Source: Ga0077555 sp964500805
GTDB lineage: Bacteria > Pseudomonadota > Alphaproteobacteria > Rhizobiales > Hyphomicrobiaceae
NCBI GenBank assembly: GCA_964500805.1
Contig: CAZCQH010000031.1
Location: 1-64,000 of the forward strand
Direction of reading: 5' to 3'
Length of the DNA stretch: 64,000 bases
In this document: one piece after another, positions 55,473 to 64,000 of the stretch
Layout: each line of letters opens with the position of its first letter
Numbering within the stretch: position 1 is the stretch's first letter
Made by a program: the position numbers and the translations under genes
Notes under the pieces: generated by a model
What the model saw: only the letters and a program-made list of their open reading frames with translations
The model's database searches: none
Told to the model about the DNA's origin: nothing

Positions 55473-56738
55473 TCAGGCGGCAAGCCGGCGCAAGATCACG
55501 GACGCGTTGGTTCCGCCAAATCCGAACGAATTCGACAGCACGGTGTCGATCTGCCGCGTCCGCGCCGTATGCGGGACAAGGTCGATTGCAGTTGCGACAG
55601 ACGGGTTGTCGAGATTGAGCGTTGGCGGCGCCACATTGTCGCGAATGGCGAGCACGGAGAAAATCGCTTCGACAGCGCCAGCCGCTCCGAGCAGATGGCC
55701 GATCGCCGATTTGGTCGACGACATCGACAGCTTGCTGGCGGAGTTTCCGAACAGCCGTTCGACGGCGCCAAGCTCGATCTCATCGCCCATCGGCGTCGAT
55801 GTGCCGTGTGCGTTGACGTAATCGATCTCGCTCGGATCAATCCCTGCGCGCTTCATGGCGGCCCGCATGCAGCGGTAAGCACCATCGCCCGTCTCGGACG
55901 GAGCGGTGATATGGAAGGCATCCCCCGACATTCCGTAACCGATGACCTCGGCGTAGATGCGCGCGCCTCGCGCCTTGGCATGCTCGAGGGTCTCCAGCAC
56001 AACCACGCCGGCGCCTTCGCCCATCACGAAGCCGTCACGATCCTTGTCATAGGGGCGAGACGCCTTGGTCGGATTGTCGTTGAAGCCCGTCGACAACGCC
56101 CTGCAGGCGGCGAATCCTGCCAGTGCAATTCGGCAAATAGGGCTCTCGGCACCGCCGGCGAGCATCACGTCCGCATCACCGAGAGCCACGATCCGCGCGG
56201 CGTCGCCAATGGCGTGTGCCCCGGTCGAGCAGGCCGTCACGACGGCATGGTTCGGGCCCTTCAGGCCGTGCTTGATCGAGACGTACCCGGCAGCGAGGTT
56301 GATCAGCCGACCGGGAATGAAGAACGGCGATACGCGCCGGGGGCCTTTCTCCTTCAGCAGAATCGACGTGTCAGCAATTCCGCTCAGGCCGCCGATGCCC
56401 GAGCCGATCAGGACACCGGTCCGCTCCTGCTCGTCGGCCGTCTTCGGCTTGTAGCCCGAATCCGCCAAAGCCTGATCGGCCGCAGCCATTGCGTAGACGA
56501 TGAAATCATCGACCTTGCGCTGCTCCTTCGGCTCCATCCATCGGTCCGGGTTGAATGTCCCTGCCGAGCCATCGCCGCGGGGTACAAAGCTCGCGATCTG
56601 GCAGGAGATGTCCGAGACCTCGAACTCGGTTACGCGCCGCGCACCGCTCTTGCCCTCGAGCAGCGCCGTCCAGGTCGCATCTACGCCACATCCGAGAGGA
56701 GTTACCAGTCCGAGGCCGGTGATAACGACACGTCGCAT
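55473..56738 (-). CDS. fabF: 3-oxoacyl-ACP synthase II (FabF)
   Basis: 421-residue beta-ketoacyl synthase. Catalytic Cys 170 is in VVTACSTGAHAIGDA; the two His are in NAHGTSTPMGDEIE (about 310) and KSAIGHLLGAAGA (about 347); the C-terminus is GFGGTNASVIL. Extends acyl-ACP in type II fatty-acid synthesis and in many bacteria sets the unsaturated/saturated ratio. Runs in the operon between acpP and mltG. Confidence 0.96.
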   Translation of the reverse strand: MRRVVITGLGLVTPLGCGVDATWTALLEGKSGARRVTEFEVSDISCQIASFVPRGDGSAGTFNPDRWMEPKEQRKVDDFIVYAMAAADQALADSGYKPKTADEQERTGVLIGSGIGGLSGIADTSILLKEKGPRRVSPFFIPGRLINLAAGYVSIKHGLKGPNHAVVTACSTGAHAIGDAARIVALGDADVMLAGGAESPICRIALAGFAACRALSTGFNDNPTKASRPYDKDRDGFVMGEGAGVVVLETLEHAKARGARIYAEVIGYGMSGDAFHITAPSETGDGAYRCMRAAMKRAGIDPSEIDYVNAHGTSTPMGDEIELGAVERLFGNSASKLSMSSTKSAIGHLLGAAGAVEAIFSVLAIRDNVAPPTLNLDNPSVATAIDLVPHTARTRQIDTVLSNSFGFGGTNASVILRRLAA

Positions 56739-56807
56739 GTATTGACCCGCGCAAAAAGAAACGGCTTCTGCGGGGCGCCGCCGGCCCCGCCGTCCTGGAT
56801 GCGCGCT

Positions 56808-57050
56808 TCAGGCAGCTTTGGCCTGCTGCTCCAGGAACTTGACCGCATCGCCTACCGTCTGAATCTTTTCGGCGGCATCGTCCGGGATCTCGCAGCCGAA
56901 CTCCTCCTCGAAAGCCATGACCAGCTCGACCGTATCGAGGCTGTCGGCCCCCAGGTCGTCGATAAAGCTGGCGCTTTCGGTCACTTTGTCAGCCTCGACG
57001 CTCAGGTGGTCGATCACGATCTTCTTCACGCGCTCTGCGACGTCGCTCAT
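56808..57050 (-). CDS. acpP: Acyl carrier protein
   Basis: 80 residues. The phosphopantetheine Ser 37 is in GADSLDTVELVMAFEEEFG. Acidic composition and length are typical. The 276-bp spacer on the fabG side (57051-57326) probably holds a separate promoter, but I cannot see one clearly. Downstream partner is fabF. Confidence 0.97.
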   Translation of the reverse strand: MSDVAERVKKIVIDHLSVEADKVTESASFIDDLGADSLDTVELVMAFEEEFGCEIPDDAAEKIQTVGDAVKFLEQQAKAA

Positions 57051-57326
57051 TCTGGTAGTCCTCGCCTGTTCCCATCCGCCGGTCGTTTCGGCCGTTTGTT
57101 CGAGTTTGCAAGCCGTTATGGGCTACATCGTAAGACCTACGACGAGCCTCGGCCGCAGCTATCCCGAGTCCACCCTCGTATGCATCCCTTGGACCATGCC
57201 GAAAAAGCACTTTTCCCCAGGTTGCATACGCGAATTCGTGGGGTCGGTAACACACTTCAATAGGCTTGGCCAGTGAGCAAGGGCTGCAATACCTACTCCT
57301 TCTGCTCCCTTGTTGAACGCCGGCCA

Positions 57327-58073
57327 CTAAATCATGACCATCCCGCCATTCACATGCAGCGTCTGGCCCGTCATATAGCGTGCCTCCTGGCTCGCCAGAT
57401 ACACGGCACAGGCGGCGACATCCTCGGGAGTGCCGAACGCCTGGGCAGGTATGGCGCCCATGATGGTCTTAGTCTGAGCCTCGTTCAGAACGTCCGTCAT
57501 CGCCGTTTTGATGAACCCCGGGGCGATGCAATTGGCCGTGATCCCCCGCGGCGCGACCTCGCGGGCCAGTGACTTGGTCATGCCGATCATGCCGGCCTTC
57601 GAGGCCGCATAGTTGCCCTGCCCGGGATTGCCGAGAATTCCCGACACCGACGAGATGTTGATGATGCGGCCGTACCCTGTCTTGGCGCGCAGCATCTGCC
57701 GGGTTGCAGCCCGCATCAGCATGAAGGTCGAGGTGAGATTGACCGCGATCACGTCATCCCACTGCTCGTCCTTCATCACCATGAAGAGGTTGTCCTTGGT
57801 GAGGCCCGCGTTGTTGACGAGGATGTCGAGACGCCCGCCCAGCGCTTTCGTCGCCTCGTCGATCAACTTGCCCACCTGCTCCTTGTTGGCCAGATCGCAG
57901 GGGCAGATGACGACGCGCTCCTTCAGCTCGGCTTTCAGCGCTTCGAGCTTGTCGACCTGCCGGCCGGAGATAGCGACCGTCGCCCCCTGTGCGTGAAAAG
58001 CGCGCGCGATTGCACCACCGATGCCGCCCGTGGCGCCTGTCACCAGCGCAGTCTTGTCTTTGAGTGAGAACAT
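57327..58073 (-). CDS. fabG: 3-oxoacyl-ACP reductase (FabG)
   Basis: 248 residues from ATG 58073. TGATGGIGGAIA is the NADPH fold; NNAGLTKDNLFMVM, SSVSGILGNPGQGNYAASKAG (Ser, Tyr, Lys triad) and the C-terminal GQTLHVNGGMVM are typical of FabG. Reduces 3-oxoacyl-ACP. Its start is 8 bp after the fabD stop, so the two are in one operon. Confidence 0.96.
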   Translation of the reverse strand: MFSLKDKTALVTGATGGIGGAIARAFHAQGATVAISGRQVDKLEALKAELKERVVICPCDLANKEQVGKLIDEATKALGGRLDILVNNAGLTKDNLFMVMKDEQWDDVIAVNLTSTFMLMRAATRQMLRAKTGYGRIINISSVSGILGNPGQGNYAASKAGMIGMTKSLAREVAPRGITANCIAPGFIKTAMTDVLNEAQTKTIMGAIPAQAFGTPEDVAACAVYLASQEARYMTGQTLHVNGGMVMI

Positions 58074-58081
58074 AGCTGTCC

Positions 58082-59029
58082 TTACGCTTTCAATCCGCCC
58101 ATCGCTGCTTCGATGTCCGCGGGCGTGCCAATCGCCTGCGCTTTGAGGTTCTTGTCGATCCGGCCGGCCAATCCGGACAGCACCTTGCCCGAGCCGATCT
58201 CGTAGAGCTGCGTCACGCCGGCAGCCGCCATTGCCAGTACGCATTCGCGCCAACGGACGGTGCCCGTGACCTGCTCGACGAGGCGCCTCTTGATTTCAGC
58301 GGGGTCGCTGATCGGCGCGGCAAGCACATTGGCGATCACCGGTACTTTTGGCGCCTTCACATCCACCTTGGCCAGAGCTTCGGCCATTGCGTCAGCGGCC
58401 GGCTTCAACAGGCTGCAATGGAACGGCGCCGACACCGGCAGCGGGATGGCGCGGCGCAGGCCATGCGCCTTGCCGACTTCGGCAACGCGGTCGATCGCGA
58501 CCTTGTGGCCTGAAAGCACGACTTGCGTCGGCTCGTTGTCATTGGCGACATCGCACACATCGCCCTGGGCCGCGTCGGCCGCGATCTTGCGGGCCACCTC
58601 GAGACCCACGCCCAGAAGCGCGGCCATGGCCCCCTGCCCGACCGGCACCGCCTTCTGCATCGACTGGCCGCGCAGCTTCAGCAGCCTTGCCGCATCGGCA
58701 ATAGTGAAAGCACCTGCTGCTGCCAACGCGGAGTATTCGCCAAGCGAGTGACCGGCAACGAACTTGATCTGCTCCGCCAGCTTCATACCCTTCTCGGTTT
58801 CCAGCACACGCATCACGGCGAGCGAGTGCGCCATCAGCGCGGGCTGAGCGTTCTCTGTCAGAGTGAGCGTCTCCTGCGGCCCCTCCCACATGATCTGGGA
58901 CAGCTTCTGGCCAAGCGCTGCATCGACTTCCTCGAAGACGGCTTTTGCCGAGGCAAAGTTGGCGGCCAAATCCTTGCCCATTCCGACGGCCTGGCTGCCC
59001 TGTCCCGGGAAAACGAACGCAATGGCCAT
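58082..59029 (-). CDS. fabD: Malonyl-CoA:ACP transacylase (FabD)
   Basis: 315 residues. FVFPGQGSQAVGMG opens, the catalytic Ser 95 lies in VAGHSLGEYSALAAAG, the Arg region is near LKLRGQSMQKAVPVG, and the His is in SAPFHCSLL. Loads malonyl units for fatty-acid synthesis. First gene of the fab operon on this strand; the spacer 59030-59138 should contain the operon promoter. Confidence 0.96.
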   Translation of the reverse strand: MAIAFVFPGQGSQAVGMGKDLAANFASAKAVFEEVDAALGQKLSQIMWEGPQETLTLTENAQPALMAHSLAVMRVLETEKGMKLAEQIKFVAGHSLGEYSALAAAGAFTIADAARLLKLRGQSMQKAVPVGQGAMAALLGVGLEVARKIAADAAQGDVCDVANDNEPTQVVLSGHKVAIDRVAEVGKAHGLRRAIPLPVSAPFHCSLLKPAADAMAEALAKVDVKAPKVPVIANVLAAPISDPAEIKRRLVEQVTGTVRWRECVLAMAAAGVTQLYEIGSGKVLSGLAGRIDKNLKAQAIGTPADIEAAMGGLKA

Positions 59030-59138
59030 TTCTGAGTGAACTCCCTCGTCGTCATTCGCTGCCAGCTCACGGCATCGAAGTCTTGAGCGCGCTTAAGCAC
59101 CGCCTCGAGGGGTGTCAAGGGCGCGGGCGCTGGCTTGA

Positions 59139-59708
59139 TCAGCGTCCGAGCTTATAGAACTCGTCGTTGGCGCGCATGCTGGTGACATTGGCCATGCGGT
59201 TGGACATTGCGAAGAAGGCCGCGATGGCCGCGATGTCCCAGACATCGTCCTTGCTGAAGCCGGCCTGTTCGAGGGTTGCGATGTCCTCGTCAGCCACCTT
59301 GTGGGACTCGAGCGCGACTTTCATCGCGAAGTCCAGCATGGCGCGCTGCTTGGGGCTGATGTCGGCTTTTCGGTAGTTGATGGCCACTTGATCCGCGATC
59401 AGCGGGTTTTTCGCCCGGATCCGGAGAATGGCGCCGTGTGCCAGCACGCAGTACTGGCATTGATTGGCCGCGCTGGTCGCGACGACGATCATCTCGCGAT
59501 CGGCTTTGGTGAGGCCTCCCGGCTTGTCCATCAGCGCGTCGTGGTAGGCCATGAAGGCGCGGAACTCGTCCGGGCGATGCGCAAGGACCAGGAACACGTT
59601 CGGGATGAAGCCCGACTTCTCCTGCACCGTTTCGATCCGGCTCCGGATATCGTCGGGCAGGTCAGCGAGCTTTGGCACTGGAAAGCGGCTGATCGGTCGG
59701 GTGCTCAT
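59139..59708 (-). CDS. AhpD/carboxymuconolactone decarboxylase-fold peroxidase-related protein
   Basis: 189 residues from ATG 59708. SGFIPNVFLVLAHRPDEFRAF is the family opening, and the redox motif CQYCVLAHG has the CxxC and His of AhpD-like proteins. The tail AAFFAMSNRMANVTSM...NDEFY is typical of the peroxidase-related CMD group. May reduce peroxides via the CxxC pair. Stands alone near fabD. Confidence 0.87.
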   Translation of the reverse strand: MSTRPISRFPVPKLADLPDDIRSRIETVQEKSGFIPNVFLVLAHRPDEFRAFMAYHDALMDKPGGLTKADREMIVVATSAANQCQYCVLAHGAILRIRAKNPLIADQVAINYRKADISPKQRAMLDFAMKVALESHKVADEDIATLEQAGFSKDDVWDIAAIAAFFAMSNRMANVTSMRANDEFYKLGR

Positions 59709-59915
59709 ATTCGAACTCCTCAGGCTTCGGTCTCGCGCCGGCTGCTGACGGCCGAGCCTAGAGACCTGCCGGCCCGGCGACAATCCGCCGGTCTGTGTTG
59801 CATATCCGGCAAACTGATCGCCCGGCCGAATTGACCCTGTTCCGCCTTGTCCTATAACTCATCGCCAACAGTCAGTTCCGCGCGCCACGCCCGGATCGCA
59901 CCTCAGGAGACACCG

Positions 59916-61139
59916 ATGGCCGGCCCCCTCTCGCATATTCGCGTTCTCGACATGACACGCGTCCTGGCCGGTCCGTGGTGTGGGCAGAACCTTGCCGACC
60001 TCGGCGCCGACGTGATCAAGGTCGAGCGCCCGAAAAAAGGCGACGATAGCCGCGCCTACGGTCCGCCTTGGGTGAAGGACGCTTCCGGCAAAGAGACCAA
60101 GGAGGCCGCCTATTTCATGGCCGCCAACCGCGGCAAGCGATCGATCACCATCGACATATCGAAGCCTGAGGGGCAGGCTCTGGTGCGCGAGCTGGCGGCC
60201 GGATCGGACGTGCTGCTGGAGAACTACAAGACCGGGGACCTGCCCCGTTATGGCCTCGGCTACGAGGATCTGAAAAAAATCAATCCGCGCCTGATCTACT
60301 GCTCGATCACCGGCTTCGGGCAGACGGGGCCCTACCGCGAGCGGCCCGGCTTCGACTTCATGGTCCAGGGCATGGGCGGCTTCATGAGCGTCACCGGCGA
60401 GCGCGACGACCGCCCGGGTGGTGGCCCGCAGCGCGCCGGCGTGCCGATCGTCGACATCATGACCGGCATGTATGCGACGATTGCGGTCTGCGCCGCGATC
60501 GCTTCTCGCGAGAAGACCGGCCAGGGCCAGGCAATCGACATGGCGCTGCTCGATACGCAGGTTGGCATTCTCGCAAACCAGGGCATGAACTTCCTGGCCA
60601 CCGGCGAGGCGCCCGAGCGGCTTGGCAATACGCACCCCAACATCGTGCCCTATCAGGCCTTCAAAACCAAAGACGGCGACATCATCCTGGCGTGCGGCAA
60701 CGACAACCTGTTCAACAAGTTCTGTGAGGTGGCCAACGCCTCGCATCTTCCGAAAGAACCCCGCTTCGCGACCAATGCCAAGCGCGTCGAAAATCGCGGC
60801 GCAATGGACGAGGTGCTCGGGCCGATCTTCAAGCAGCGCACGACGGCGCAATGGGTCGCCGACCTCGAAAAGGGCGGCGTGCCCTGTGGTCCGATCAACA
60901 ATCTGAAGGACGTGTTCGACGATCCGCAAGTCCAGGCCCGCGGCATGCGCATCGAGCTACCACATGCCGTGACCGGCAAAGTTCCCCTGATCCGCAGCCC
61001 GATGCGCTTTTCAGGCACGCCAATCGAGCACGCCGTCGGGCCGCCGGCGCTCGGCCAGCATACCGAGGATGTTCTCGCCAAAACGCTCGGCAAGACAGCA
61101 GCGCAGATCGCGGATCTGAAGAAATCCGGGACCGTCTAG
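59916..61139 (+). CDS. CaiB/BaiF CoA-transferase (class III)
   Basis: 407 residues. IRVLDMTRVLAGPWCGQNLADLGADVIKVERP is the family opening, and DVLLENYKTGDLPRYGLGYEDL and YCSITGFGQTGPYRERPGFDFMVQ follow. The catalytic Asp is in AGVPIVDIMTGMYA. GGAGA precedes ATG 59916. Transfers CoA between organic acids; the acid cannot be identified. The region 61140-61313 after it has no gene. Confidence 0.92.
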   Translation: MAGPLSHIRVLDMTRVLAGPWCGQNLADLGADVIKVERPKKGDDSRAYGPPWVKDASGKETKEAAYFMAANRGKRSITIDISKPEGQALVRELAAGSDVLLENYKTGDLPRYGLGYEDLKKINPRLIYCSITGFGQTGPYRERPGFDFMVQGMGGFMSVTGERDDRPGGGPQRAGVPIVDIMTGMYATIAVCAAIASREKTGQGQAIDMALLDTQVGILANQGMNFLATGEAPERLGNTHPNIVPYQAFKTKDGDIILACGNDNLFNKFCEVANASHLPKEPRFATNAKRVENRGAMDEVLGPIFKQRTTAQWVADLEKGGVPCGPINNLKDVFDDPQVQARGMRIELPHAVTGKVPLIRSPMRFSGTPIEHAVGPPALGQHTEDVLAKTLGKTAAQIADLKKSGTV

Positions 61140-61313
61140 CTGCGGGTGGTACCCGGGCGGTCGGATTCGTCTCCTTTTCGCCGCGAAGGAACGAGAGTTT
61201 CTTCCCGGGGAAGGGTCGCCTCGCATGATCTGGAAATTCTGACTTTCTCCGGAGTATGATGCTGGCGATCGCGTCGCCGCCGCCTTGACGAAGGGCCAAA
61301 CAGGTTTGGGACC

Positions 61314-61637
61314 ATGAGTAGCCCGTACCCGCCAGACATGCGCAACGGCCCAATGCACGCCCGCGATGCGCTTGACGACAAGATGGAGCAGATCCGCGAG
61401 CTGCTCTACGGCGAGTTCAAGCGCGACAGCGATGCGCGGATTGCGCTGATCGAGGCTCGCGTTCGGGAGCTCGAGGCAAGCCTCATTCGCAAGCTCGACA
61501 CAATGCAGTCTCGCATCGAGGCGCTCGCCAGCGAGATCAAGGTGGATCAGCGCCAGGATCGGGAGCGCGCTTTTGAGCAGCTGTCTCTCAGCGTCTTGGA
61601 ATTGGGAGAAAGCATCAGGCGGATTGCGCGCGACTGA
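61314..61637 (+). CDS. Small coiled-coil protein upstream of the OmpA/GTPase genes
   Basis: 107 residues, soluble and rich in Arg/Glu/Leu. The central part (DKMEQIRELLYGEF ... IALIEARVRELEASLIRKLDTM) reads as continuous coiled coil. No membrane segment or motif is recognised. It lies 26 bp before the OmpA-domain gene on the same strand, so they are likely co-transcribed; a regulatory or scaffolding role for the GTPase is a guess. Confidence 0.7.
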   Translation: MSSPYPPDMRNGPMHARDALDDKMEQIRELLYGEFKRDSDARIALIEARVRELEASLIRKLDTMQSRIEALASEIKVDQRQDRERAFEQLSLSVLELGESIRRIARD

Positions 61638-61663
61638 GTACGATCGAGGCAAGCGCACTGGTC

Positions 61664-63769
61664 ATGGACGATAGCGTCAGCCAATTGAAGGCACTTCTGT
61701 TCGAGCGCGAGACGCGCGAGCTCGACACGCTCAATCAACGTCTCGCCACCATCGCGGAGCGCGCCGGCGGTGATGATCAGCTGCGGCGCAGCGTAGCCCG
61801 CATCATCGATGGCGCTCTTCGTGATGCCGAAGAAGCCAAGCACCGCGAGCTGAACCAGGCGCTGGCCCCGGTCATCCAGCGAACCTTCCGGCAGGAGATC
61901 CGCTCTCCGGAAACGCAAAGCGAGCTCGAGAACGCCCTTTACCCGAAGCTCGGTGTCATGGTTCAGCGTTATATCGCCAGCGCCATGCGCGACTTGATGG
62001 AAACGATCAACCGCCGGCTGGAGAGCGGCCTCACGCAGAACCGCCTCGTGCTCAAGATACGCAGTCTGGCGACCGGGCGCTCGATGGCCGAGCTGGCGCT
62101 CTTGGACACGGAGAAATTCAAAGTCGAGGAGCTGTATCTGATCAGGCGCGGCTCGGGCGAGCTCATTCAGCATTGGGCACACGACGCGCACGTCGGTCCT
62201 CCTGCTGAAGGCCTCGGCGACAATCGCGACACTCTGGTGAGCGGCTTCCTGGCGGCGATCACAGGATTTGCCGAGGACGCGTTCGCCGACGACAAGGCGA
62301 CGCTCAGGGCGATCGAGCTCGACGCGCATCGGATCTATTTGCGACTGTCACCGGCCTACATCGTGGCAGCCAAGACATCCGGCACCGCTGAAGCAGCCAT
62401 CGAGCGAGTGCTGGACGCTGCGCTCATCGAAATCGTCGATGCGCATCAAAGCATCGAATCCGCGATGCCCTCCGATGCTGGTCCGGAGGCACGCAGCTTG
62501 GCCGCGCGCCAGCACCAGCAGGCGCTCGGCAATTCGAGCCGGGCACTCGAGGAGGCGATTGGCGGGGCCGAGGCCGAGCTCAAGGCAAAGCGCGGCGGCC
62601 TGCGCCCGCTGAAGGTCCTGTTGGCGCTCATCGGTATGCTCGTCGCTGGCTATGCAGGCTGGACCTACTATCAACGAATGCTCACCTCCGAGCTTCAGGC
62701 GAAGGCCGAAGCTGCCGTCCAGACTGCGCCAGGTACTTCCGGCTACCCCATCAGCGTGCGCGTCGAACCCGGCGGCCAAGCCATTTGGGTCCATGGCCTG
62801 ACGCCGTCGACTGAAGCCCGGGAGGCCATCATAACGGAGCTCACGGCGATCGCGCCCAAGGCGCGGTTGCAAGCCGCGCTGGGTGTCCTGCCGCAGACCG
62901 ATGTCGATGCGGCGATCGAGCAGCGCGCCCTGCAGCAAGCCGCGCGGTCGGCACGTCAGCGCGTGGAGCGTGCAGCCCGCGACGTCGAGCGCTCGAGCGT
63001 GCACCTGCCTGCGGCCGGCAAAACCGCGGTGGATCAAGCCGGACAAGAGCTGGATGCAGCCGCACAAGACTTGAAAACTATTCCAAGCGCCAGCCCCGCC
63101 GCGCCTCTTTCGAAACTCCAGGAAGCCATTCGGTCTCTCAACGCAGCCCACCGGCGATTGCTGTCGATGGCAGACAGCAACGCGATCCTATCTGCCGAGA
63201 TCCCGATGGCGCAGACGCCAGCGGAAGCCTTCGACATGTTGGCACTCACGGCGGAAAAGGTGGCGAGCGCCGCCGGTGTCCTCGACCAGGTGGCCCGGCA
63301 CGCGCGCAGCATGGCGTCCCTCGAGCAGGAGAACGCCCGCCTGCGCCGGGAGATCACCGACCTTGCGGAGAAGATTTCCGCCGCTCTGCCCAAGCCGCGG
63401 GACCGGCTTGTCGCTTTTGTGCGCTCCAACGCGATCTTCTTCAACAATGGGACCGACTACCGAGAGCCGGATGCGGTGCGGACTGTCCTCAATCAGCTGA
63501 GCCGGGCAGTGCTCGCGACCAACGCAGTCCTGCGCGTCGTCGGCTATACCGACGATGCGGGTAGCGGACCTCGCAATCAATCTCTCTCGCAGCAACGGGC
63601 TGAGCGCGTTGCCGCCGAGTTGATGGCGCTCGGCATTCCAAGGAACCGGATCATCGCTGTCGGTCGCTCCACCAATCTGGATCTCGTTCCGAGATCCGGC
63701 ACCTCCAGCAACAATCGCCGCGTCGAGTTCGAGGTCGCGTTCGAGGGCGAGGAGGCGGACGCCCAATGA
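61664..63769 (+). CDS. OmpA-domain inner-membrane protein with cytoplasmic roadblock/longin-like segment
   Basis: 701 residues. The N-terminal cytoplasmic part (1-315) starts with helical coils and has a segment at about 153-240 (VEELYLIRRGSGELIQH ... LVSGFLAAITGFAEDAF ... HRIYLRLSPAYIVAAKTSG) that resembles the roadblock/longin-like platforms seen beside small GTPases. One helix (about 316-334, VLLALIGMLVAGYAG) is followed by a BON-like stretch (360-410), an alpha-helical rod, and a C-terminal OmpA peptidoglycan-binding domain (590-695) with VVGYTDDAGS, LSQQRAERV and RRVEFEV. Its stop overlaps the GTPase start (ATGA). The platform assignment is my inference; the OmpA part is clear. Confidence 0.82.
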   Translation: MDDSVSQLKALLFERETRELDTLNQRLATIAERAGGDDQLRRSVARIIDGALRDAEEAKHRELNQALAPVIQRTFRQEIRSPETQSELENALYPKLGVMVQRYIASAMRDLMETINRRLESGLTQNRLVLKIRSLATGRSMAELALLDTEKFKVEELYLIRRGSGELIQHWAHDAHVGPPAEGLGDNRDTLVSGFLAAITGFAEDAFADDKATLRAIELDAHRIYLRLSPAYIVAAKTSGTAEAAIERVLDAALIEIVDAHQSIESAMPSDAGPEARSLAARQHQQALGNSSRALEEAIGGAEAELKAKRGGLRPLKVLLALIGMLVAGYAGWTYYQRMLTSELQAKAEAAVQTAPGTSGYPISVRVEPGGQAIWVHGLTPSTEAREAIITELTAIAPKARLQAALGVLPQTDVDAAIEQRALQQAARSARQRVERAARDVERSSVHLPAAGKTAVDQAGQELDAAAQDLKTIPSASPAAPLSKLQEAIRSLNAAHRRLLSMADSNAILSAEIPMAQTPAEAFDMLALTAEKVASAAGVLDQVARHARSMASLEQENARLRREITDLAEKISAALPKPRDRLVAFVRSNAIFFNNGTDYREPDAVRTVLNQLSRAVLATNAVLRVVGYTDDAGSGPRNQSLSQQRAERVAAELMALGIPRNRIIAVGRSTNLDLVPRSGTSSNNRRVEFEVAFEGEEADAQ

Positions 63770-64000
63770 TCTCCAAGAAACTGATGCTGCTTGGAGAGAT
63801 GGGCGTCGGAAAGACGTCGCTGGTGCGCCGCTACGTGGTGAACGAGTTCTCCCGTGACTACAAGCCGACGATGGGGGTGGACATCTACCGGCGCAAGATC
63901 ACCGGTCTTGGCGAAGGCGGGGCTCAGGCGGTGGAGCTCATCATCTGGGACATCGACGGCAACTTCGGCCAGTCGATCTTCCGGCACGTCTACAGCCGCG
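63766..64000 (+). CDS. Ras/Rab-like small GTPase (partial, cut by window end)
   Basis: 78 residues of the N-terminal half. The P-loop GEMGVGKTSL is clear (residues about 10-19); switch I is YKPTMGVDIY with the conserved Thr; the Walker B/switch II reads IIWDIDGNFGQ where Ras proteins have WDTAGQE. So the Gln used for hydrolysis (Q61 equivalent) is Asn here. ATG 63766 overlaps the OmpA-gene stop by 4 bases. The frame runs off the window, so the NKxD and C-terminal motifs cannot be seen. Confidence 0.85.
   Translation, partial: MISKKLMLLGEMGVGKTSLVRRYVVNEFSRDYKPTMGVDIYRRKITGLGEGGAQAVELIIWDIDGNFGQSIFRHVYSR

Noticed and set aside
54612..57263. An 883-codon open frame on the plus strand
   Set aside because: It runs antisense through mltG, fabF and acpP, whose motifs are unmistakable; it is an open-frame shadow of GC-rich codons.

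Overview
The window looks like chromosomal DNA of an alphaproteobacterium, most likely order Hyphomicrobiales. Codon use is uniformly GC-rich. Two ordered gene blocks typical of that group are present: dusB-ntrB-ntrC-ntrY-ntrX-dat-hfq-hflX (with mazG nearby) and lptF-lptG-lptD-surA-pdxA-rsmA facing gmk-yicC-mltG-fabF-acpP-fabG-fabD. I cannot name a genus from the sequence alone.

Region 1 (1-16 kb) is accessory. It holds the 3' end of a tRNA-Val(TAC), a drug/metabolite exporter, a short-chain dehydrogenase, a stand-alone CinA amidase and a MarR regulator. Next comes an exported DUF1552/DUF1592 pair, whose second gene carries a 160-bp palindromic element in its N-terminal coding region. Two divergent redox genes follow (an FAD/4Fe-4S oxidoreductase and a membrane b/c-type cytochrome), then an orphan Bug-type solute-binding protein, a YbjN protein, a large secreted TPR-CHAT peptidase-like protein and UbiK.

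Region 2 (15.5-27.4 kb) opens with a gene-poor stretch holding a perfect 16-bp parS-like palindrome (16130-16145). After it come a three-gene HcnC/HcnA/HcnB-like flavoprotein dehydrogenase operon, a membrane metallophosphoesterase, a REP-associated tyrosine transposase (RAYT) flanked by its REP hairpins, a four-helix membrane protein, a sugar-phosphate isomerase-like protein, transketolase and a secreted esterase.

Region 3 (27.4-41.8 kb) is the nitrogen-control block. dusB-ntrBC and ntrYX encode two sensor/regulator pairs. They are followed by a D-amino acid aminotransferase, hfq with its own promoter, hflX, a flavin monooxygenase, mazG, a hydrolase and a small exported protein.

Region 4 (41.9-59.0 kb) is envelope and lipid biogenesis. 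pepA is divergent from the LPS-transport genes lptFG and lptD, which continue into surA, pdxA and rsmA. On the opposite strand fabD-fabG-acpP-fabF-mltG-yicC-gmk form the fatty-acid and cell-wall operon.

Region 5 (59.1 kb to the end) holds a carboxymuconolactone-decarboxylase-fold protein, a CaiB/BaiF CoA-transferase, and a coupled cluster: a coiled-coil protein, an inner-membrane OmpA-domain protein with a cytoplasmic roadblock/longin-like segment, and a Ras/Rab-like small GTPase cut by the window edge. That cluster is the best candidate here for a little-described system: a cytoplasmic small GTPase tied to a membrane protein that reaches the peptidoglycan.
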